Assembly (NCBI GenBank): GCA_947253885.1 | Contig: CAMYAO010000002.1 | Location: 84,183-148,182, forward strand | Direction of reading: 5' to 3' | From: an uncultured Clostridium sp. | GTDB taxonomy: Bacteria; Bacillota; Clostridia; Lachnospirales; Lachnospiraceae | DNA length: 64,000 nucleotides | Part shown: positions 61,445 through 64,000 of the stretch, piece after piece | How positions within the stretch are numbered: position 1 is the stretch's first letter | How the letters are laid out: each line of letters starts with the position of its first letter | Made by a program: the position numbers and the translations under genes | The notes under the pieces: model-generated | What the model was told of the DNA's origin: nothing | The model's input: the letters and a program-made list of their open reading frames with translations, nothing else | Database searches by the model: none

Positions 61445-62299
61445 TTAGCGGCTGTCACGGTTGCGTTTCCTCTGCAACTCACGCTCCAAAAGTTTGATGA
61501 TGGTTTCCTCCATCTGCTTCGGCGTTGTGTTCTTCGGAAAGTATTTTTTCAGCTTGCTTGTGTTGATTTTCAAGGTTTCTTTCTGGTTGCCCTTTTCCTC
61601 CGTCATAATCGCAAATATCGTATCCATGTCAAGCCGCCCGCTCTGGCTTAACTGTTTCATCCGCTGTGCCTGTGAGAGTGAGGGCGTTGCTTCTTCGCTC
61701 TCCATCGTGGCAAAGAGGTTTTCCTGCTCGTCTTTCTTCAAGAAGGACAGTTCCACCGCAGGCGTGAGGGCGATTTTCCCCTCGTCCACCATCTGCAAAA
61801 TCGGCGGTATCAGTTCCGTCAGGCGGATAAAACGCTGCACGGTCATCCTGCCCACGCCGAAGCCCTGTGCCACCTTGTCGTCCGTCCGCAACTTCGTCAC
61901 AACTTGTGACGAGGTTAAGTCTGTGCGGAAACCCTGCCGCTTCATGGCTTCGGATTTCATCTTGTAAGCAAACGCCCGCTCCGATGGCAGGATATTCTCA
62001 CGCTGCAAATTGCTGTCTACAAGGGTGATGATGGCTCGGTCACGGTCTAAGGGCAGGACAAACGCAGGCACGGTATTTATCCCTGCAAGTTCAGAAGCAC
62101 GGACACGCCGCTGTCCTGCAATCACTTCATAACCGTCCCCGTCCTCTTTCGGGCGTGTGATTATCGGCGTGACAATGCCAAATTCCTTGATGCTTTCCGC
62201 TAACTCTGACAGTGTTTCATCTTCTGCCACATGAAACGGATTGTCGGGGAACGGGTACAAGTCTTTGGTCTTTAACACCTTAAAATCCTGTTTCTTCAT
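61445..62299 (-). CDS. ParB/RepB/Spo0J-family partition protein
   Basis: The 284 residues show the ParB N-terminal domain (LYPFPDNPFHV, IITRPKEDGDGYEVIAGQRR) with the GxRR CTP/arginine patch, and the helix-turn-helix (GFGVGRMTVQRFIRLTELIP). The C-terminal 60 residues are basic and may dimerise. Such proteins, without ParA, are common in conjugative or mobilizable elements, where they may act as transcription or transfer factors. It starts 8 bases after the relaxase stop. Confidence 0.9.
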   Translation of the reverse strand: MKKQDFKVLKTKDLYPFPDNPFHVAEDETLSELAESIKEFGIVTPIITRPKEDGDGYEVIAGQRRVRASELAGINTVPAFVLPLDRDRAIITLVDSNLQRENILPSERAFAYKMKSEAMKRQGFRTDLTSSQVVTKLRTDDKVAQGFGVGRMTVQRFIRLTELIPPILQMVDEGKIALTPAVELSFLKKDEQENLFATMESEEATPSLSQAQRMKQLSQSGRLDMDTIFAIMTEEKGNQKETLKINTSKLKKYFPKNTTPKQMEETIIKLLERELQRKRNRDSR

Positions 62300-62307
62300 T
62301 CACATAT

Positions 62308-63273
62308 CTACCTTTCTTTCGCTCTGCTTCTATGATTTTTCTGCAATTCTTCCAACACTTCGGGCGGTATTTTTGACAGCAGCCGCCCCATCTGCTCGTT
62401 GGTTCTCTGCAATTCAAATATCTTCTGATTCGCTTTCTGCACCTTTAGTTCCTGCTCGTACTTTTCATCACGCATACGCCCCGCATAGTCTGATTCCTGC
62501 CCAATTCTCTCTTTCAAACTGTCGATATACGCCTGCTGTTTCCCGATTTCCTTAGAGAATTTCTCCACGTCTGGCAGCCATGCAGAGAGTAAATCTAACG
62601 CTTTATCCCTTTTCTTCCCTGCGTTAAAGGCGTTGATGTCGGATAGGGCAGACACGATTTCTTCATACTGTTTATCAAGCCTGCCGCCTAATTTATAGAG
62701 CCATGTGGGGACGTGTTTCCGCTTGGTTTCCATTGAGGACTGCCCCCGTTCAAGCTGATTCCACCGTGAGGACATCCGCTCATGGTAGGCGGTCTGCCAC
62801 TCGGATAATGATTTCTGGTTGCCTAAGATAGCTTTCGCTGACAGCTTATTGTCTGGCGTAATCGGCACAAAGCAGAGGTGCATATGGGGCGTTCTCTCGT
62901 CCATATGGACGACAGCGGAGAGGATATTCTGCTTTCCAACACGCTCCGAAATGAAGTCAAGAGCCGTCTGGAAATACGCTTTTTGTTCTTCGGGCGGTAA
63001 CTGGTTCATAAATTCTGGTGAAGCTGTGATGAGCGTTTCCACCATCATCACGCTGTCTTTCCTTGTCCTGCACCCCGCTTCGGCTACCATGCGGTTAATC
63101 TCTTTCTTGTAGGTGTACTTTGGTGGTGCTATGAGATGGTAATTGTTTTTAGAGCGTTCCATATCTATATCTGGGTTGCTTTTGTAGGCTTCTTTCTTCC
63201 GCTCGTTGTGGCGTTCACAAGCCGCAACGCCGCCCGCTTTTCGTTTCTGGAAACGCAGGATTGCATAAGGCAT
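62308..63273 (-). CDS. MobV-family relaxase (Mob/Pre)
   Basis: Nicks oriT and starts transfer. From the ATG at 63273 (AGGAGG upstream) it has 321 residues beginning MPYAILRFQKRKAGGVA. The likely catalytic residue is H22 (ACERHNERKK), matching the active histidine of pMV158 MobM, and metal ligands are H123, H130 and H132 (HMDERTPHMHL). The C-terminal third (about 225-321) is coiled coil. A longer start to 63444 reads through low-complexity sequence and is rejected. A MobV-type oriT lies 270 bases upstream. Confidence 0.93.
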   Translation of the reverse strand: MPYAILRFQKRKAGGVAACERHNERKKEAYKSNPDIDMERSKNNYHLIAPPKYTYKKEINRMVAEAGCRTRKDSVMMVETLITASPEFMNQLPPEEQKAYFQTALDFISERVGKQNILSAVVHMDERTPHMHLCFVPITPDNKLSAKAILGNQKSLSEWQTAYHERMSSRWNQLERGQSSMETKRKHVPTWLYKLGGRLDKQYEEIVSALSDINAFNAGKKRDKALDLLSAWLPDVEKFSKEIGKQQAYIDSLKERIGQESDYAGRMRDEKYEQELKVQKANQKIFELQRTNEQMGRLLSKIPPEVLEELQKNHRSRAKER

Positions 63274-63543
63274 AGGCGGATTCCTCCTTTCTTTCGGCGG
63301 GTGACCGTCCTTTGGGGTGACAGCGGTGACGGTGGTGACAGCAGTTTTGGGATACCCCCTGCCGACTGCCGCAACTGTCACCCTCACCCCCTGCATGACG
63401 GTCATGTCGATGATGACGGTGTTTTTGGGATACCCCCCTCGCAAGAGCCGTCACCGTCATGCCGCCATTCTTTTATCCGAAGCCGTAAGGCGTAGGATAG
63501 CAGGGCACAGCCCTGCCTTAAGGGAGTCCAGAGGGAACGTCTG

Positions 63544-63583
63544 GCACACGACTTTGCAGGGCAAAGTGTAGTGTGTTACACCC
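63544..63583 (+). other. oriT: Origin of transfer (oriT) of MobV/pMV158 type
   Basis: GGCACACG is followed by the inverted repeat ACTTTGC-AGG-GCAAAGT (63551-63567) and then GTAGTGTGTTACACC. The pMV158 oriT has the same layout, with a short hairpin followed by TAGTGTG and TTA, and is nicked between G and T. The matching nick here would be between 63575 and 63576. The sequence lies next to a MobV relaxase gene. Its conserved strand is opposite to the coding strand of the relaxase. Confidence 0.75.
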
Positions 63584-63693
63584 TGTAAACGCAGTCGGAA
63601 AAATCGGAATGATTTTTCTGACCGCAGGGGTGGTTTTACACGACCGAAAAGGGCGAGTAAATCTCACGCCTGCATTTTGCGTTTACGGGGTGT
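63578..63693. repeat. Long-range inverted repeat downstream of the nick site
   Basis: Arms 63578-63593 and 63678-63693 pair over 16 bases with one G-T. They enclose a second small hairpin at about 63594-63622 (GAAAAATC/GATTTTTC). The whole 524-base gap 63274-63797 has no gene; it holds oriT, these structures and the 41-base repeats. Confidence 0.65.
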
Positions 63694-63797
63694 TCTCCCG
63701 TAGGGATGACAGCGGCAGGGTATCCTAAAATCACTGTCACCACCGTCACTGCTGTCACCCGCAGGGCAGAGCCGCCAGCTTTACATGGCTTTAAGCG

Positions 63798-64000
63798 TCA
63801 ATGACAGTAACAGGGGGGTATCCTAATATCGCTGTCACCACCATCACCGCTGTCACCCGCCCTCCTTGCAAGGGCAATCCGCCTGCCGTCTTTCCTGCGG
63901 CTGTACTGGTAGCAGATACGGTTCTCGCTTAAAAATGTGGTGCGGTATTCATTCAGCCATTTCGTAATCACCGTGGGTATGGTTTCCGTTTCCCCCATAG
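63798..64000 (-). CDS. C-terminal end of a mobile-element protein (cut by right window edge)
   Basis: Sixty-six codons remain, ending at a TGA at 63798-63800. The start seen at 63998 may be internal, because the frame is open to the window edge. The last residues (GDSGDGGDSDIRIPP) are coded by one of the 41-base repeats, so the gene ends inside the repeat. TKWLNEYRTTF and NRICYQYSRRK look like a winged-helix tail of a replication or primase-type protein, but this is weak. No firm family call. Confidence 0.5.
   Translation of the reverse strand, partial: MGETETIPTVITKWLNEYRTTFLSENRICYQYSRRKDGRRIALARRAGDSGDGGDSDIRIPPCYCH

Larger units (their letters stand above)
63316..63857. repeat. Three 41-base repeats (one inverted) plus partial copies around oriT
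   Basis: Copies at 63316-63356, 63719-63759 and 63817-63857; the last two are direct repeats and the first is inverted. Each joins a GGTATCC block to GTCACC/GTCACT-type triplet blocks. A shorter copy is at about 63412-63434. They flank oriT and extend into the last codons of the right-edge gene. Their role (ParB or replication protein binding, or leader hairpins) is not known. Confidence 0.8.
58995..64000. mobile_element. Mobilizable element with large serine recombinase and MobV relaxase, right end beyond window
   Basis: From the recombinase stop at 58995 rightward all genes are of mobile type: serine recombinase, small protein, PC4/YdbC protein, ParB, MobV relaxase, oriT, repeats and the end of another gene. 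Codon use and base composition look more GC-rich than the host genes. The left boundary is placed at about 58994, where the host surface-protein reading stops making sense. No conjugation genes are in view, so it is called an integrative mobilizable element; a larger conjugative element cannot be excluded. Confidence 0.8.

Noticed and set aside
63274..63444. N-terminal extension of the relaxase
   Set aside because: It is coded by the repeat region, has no ribosome binding site, and the family start MPYAILRF has AGGAGG upstream.
1..64000. tRNA or rRNA genes
   Set aside because: No cloverleaf or rRNA-like conserved stretches were recognised by eye in the gaps; a tRNAscan-SE run would settle it.

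Overview
The window reads as a chromosome segment of a low-GC, anaerobic, Gram-positive Clostridia-type bacterium. Supporting points are a mraZ-led division/cell-wall cluster, class B sortase, HrcA/CIRCE control of groESL, HydG (an [FeFe]-hydrogenase maturase), a K+-dependent type membrane pyrophosphatase and strong GGAGG-type ribosome binding sites. Family-level placement (Lachnospiraceae-like) is only an impression. Almost every gene is on the minus strand.

Layout. 1-4.1 kb: alaS (cut by the left edge), rnhA and a nucleoside salvage pair (mtaD-like deaminase, punA). 4.1-6.8 kb: three regulators (LysR, HxlR, GntR) and a scar of a phosphate butyryltransferase gene. 6.9-10.4 kb: a catabolic operon in which four consecutive enzyme genes (SDR dehydrogenase, 3-hydroxyacyl-CoA dehydrogenase, cyclase-family hydrolase, Kce/BKACE-type beta-keto acid cleavage enzyme) are each broken by stops, frameshifts or internal deletions, while a small zinc-ribbon gene at its end and the nearby GntR regulator are intact. 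10.5-14.4 kb: an ABC exporter with two G3E (CobW-like) proteins, one carrying a 162-bp histidine-rich tandem array and one fused to a DUF1980/TIGR03943-like domain. 14.5-26.6 kb: argS, sortase B and the dcw cluster (ftsZ, ftsQ, ftsW, murD, mraY, pbpB, ftsL, rsmH, mraZ) with MraZ-box-like repeats upstream. 26.7-36.4 kb: lgt, thrS, a SEC-C protein, purA, a thioesterase, DegV, groESL and a HAD phosphatase. 36.4-39.8 kb: folate genes (folC, an HD-domain gene, folP, fused folB-folK). 40-46.3 kb: hppA and a second type II topoisomerase pair (parC/parE-like). 46.4-50.8 kb: a two-component system followed by hisH, hisF and ung. 50.9-54 kb: TrpB2-type tryptophan synthase diverging from hydG. 54-57.6 kb: a sigma-factor/leucine-rich-repeat scar, a P-type cation ATPase and a short gene remnant.

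57.7-64 kb: a decayed Cna-B type surface-protein gene is cut at about 58,994 by the end of an integrated mobilizable element that runs off the right edge. The element carries a large serine recombinase, a PC4/YdbC protein, ParB, a MobV relaxase, a recognizable pMV158-type oriT and long repeats, and looks more GC-rich than the rest.

The main theme is gene decay: at least seven separate loci (ptb, kce, cyclase, hbd, SDR, sigma/LRR, surface protein) carry point nonsense changes, single-base indels or clean internal deletions. This points to recent loss of a fermentation pathway and of surface functions in one lineage, set against well-kept housekeeping operons. All functional calls are from reading the sequence by eye; no database search was run.
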